Positions 5,434 to 5,642 of a DNA stretch of 5,642 nt are shown piece by piece. The stretch is from Embleya sp040605455 (GTDB lineage: Bacteria; Actinomycetota; Actinomycetes; Streptomycetales; Streptomycetaceae). The notes under the pieces are model-generated. The model saw only the letters and a list, made by a program, of their open reading frames with translations. It had not been told where the DNA came from and did no database searches. The stretch covers positions 1-5,642 of the forward strand of contig NZ_JBEXCV010000282.1 of NCBI RefSeq assembly GCF_040605455.1, given 5' to 3'. Both the position numbers and the translations under genes were made by a program. The number at the start of each line of letters is the position of its first letter. The first letter of the stretch is position 1.

Positions 5434-5642
5434 TCACGGTACCGGCCGTTCGAGGGCGCACGCCTCACCGGTCCACGGTACGAACACCGGGCCGATCCTC
5501 TGGCGGACGGAATCTACCCAGGCCAGGGGCCATCCCGGGTCGGCCCCTGCGGGTCGGGCGGGGGCGGCGGCCGGTGCGTCGGGGCGGGGCTGTTCGAGTA
5601 CGGCGGGCCCGGCCGCGCGGGTGCGCCGGGCCCGCTCGGCGC
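5434..5642 (-). CDS. 3' end of an unidentified gene upstream of serB
   Basis: On the minus strand, reading from 5640, a frame is open for 68 codons and ends at TGA (5436-5434), six bases before the serB ATG. It has no start inside the window, so it would be the tail of a longer protein. The first ~35 residues are a low-complexity Ala/Pro/Arg linker (APAAAPARPAG). The last ~32 look like genuine structured protein, with three Trp and a mixed hydrophobic pattern (GWPLAWVDSVRQRIGP, then FVPWTGEACALE). I do not recognise the family. The close spacing, same strand and lack of a terminator suggest co-transcription with serB. A plus-strand frame from 5426 is also open to the window edge, but its product is rich in Gly, Ser, Arg and Ala and would overlap the serB start, so I take it as a shadow. 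About 80 percent of codons end in G or C, slightly lower than the neighbours. Confidence 0.6.
   Translation of the reverse strand, partial: AERARRTRAAGPAVLEQPRPDAPAAAPARPAGADPGWPLAWVDSVRQRIGPVFVPWTGEACALERPVP

Noticed and set aside
5435..5481. Direct repeat CACGGTAC at 5435-5442 and 5474-5481, considered as paired operators or -10 elements (TACCGT) for serB
   Set aside because: Both copies are in-frame GTA-CCG codons of the reading frame upstream of serB, and no -35 element lies at proper spacing, so coding explains them adequately.
5426..5642. Plus-strand open frame from ATG at 5426 to the window edge, divergent from serB
   Set aside because: It overlaps the serB start codon, lacks a ribosome binding site and has a Gly/Ser/Arg/Ala-rich product. 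The opposite-strand frame is more protein-like.

Overview
The window is very GC-rich actinobacterial DNA, with G or C at most codon third positions, ATG starts and AG-rich ribosome binding sites. The gene content fits a streptomycete or close relative (Streptomycetales): a two-ACT-domain SerB, a short SixA-type phosphatase, an MMPL exporter, and copies of a GTCCGGCG-CTTGAGGAC repeat that I remember as common between Streptomyces genes. Genus and species cannot be fixed from this sequence alone.

Layout, left to right. (1) Positions 1-102 (+) are the last 33 codons of an RluA/RluD-type 23S rRNA pseudouridine synthase; it ends earlier than its family normally does. (2) A 190-base convergent gap follows. 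(3) Positions 293-589 (-) encode a 98-residue protein with a charged helical N-terminus and a single membrane helix at the extreme C-terminus. I do not recognise its family. (4) A divergent intergenic region (590-1009) holds several small inverted repeats but no promoter I can call firmly. (5) Positions 1010-3346 (+) encode a complete 778-residue MMPL/RND exporter with both Asp-Tyr proton-relay pairs. A strong hairpin (3423-3454) lies behind it. (6) Positions 3569-4084 (+) encode a 171-residue SixA-like histidine phosphatase. (7) The convergent gap 4085-4224 contains two phased copies and one inverted copy of the streptomycete repeat, which can fold as a terminator for both flanking genes. (8) Positions 4225-5427 (-) encode phosphoserine phosphatase SerB. 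(9) Positions 5434-5642 (-) appear to be the 3' end of another coding region, whose stop lies six bases upstream of the serB start. It has no start codon inside the window, so it is easily missed.

The genes do not form one pathway. The transcription units appear to be: the rluD end (+); the small membrane protein (-); the MMPL gene alone (+); sixA alone (+), separated from the MMPL gene by the hairpin; and the unknown gene plus serB (-), probably co-transcribed. SerB makes L-serine, SixA-type enzymes remove phosphate from phosphohistidine or other phosphate esters, and the MMPL protein exports an unidentified, probably lipophilic, compound. I see no mobile element, CRISPR array, rRNA or tRNA, and nothing that amounts to a clearly new multi-gene system. 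The items most worth a second look are the repeat cluster between sixA and serB, the tail-anchored small protein, the short RluD end and the hidden gene upstream of serB.
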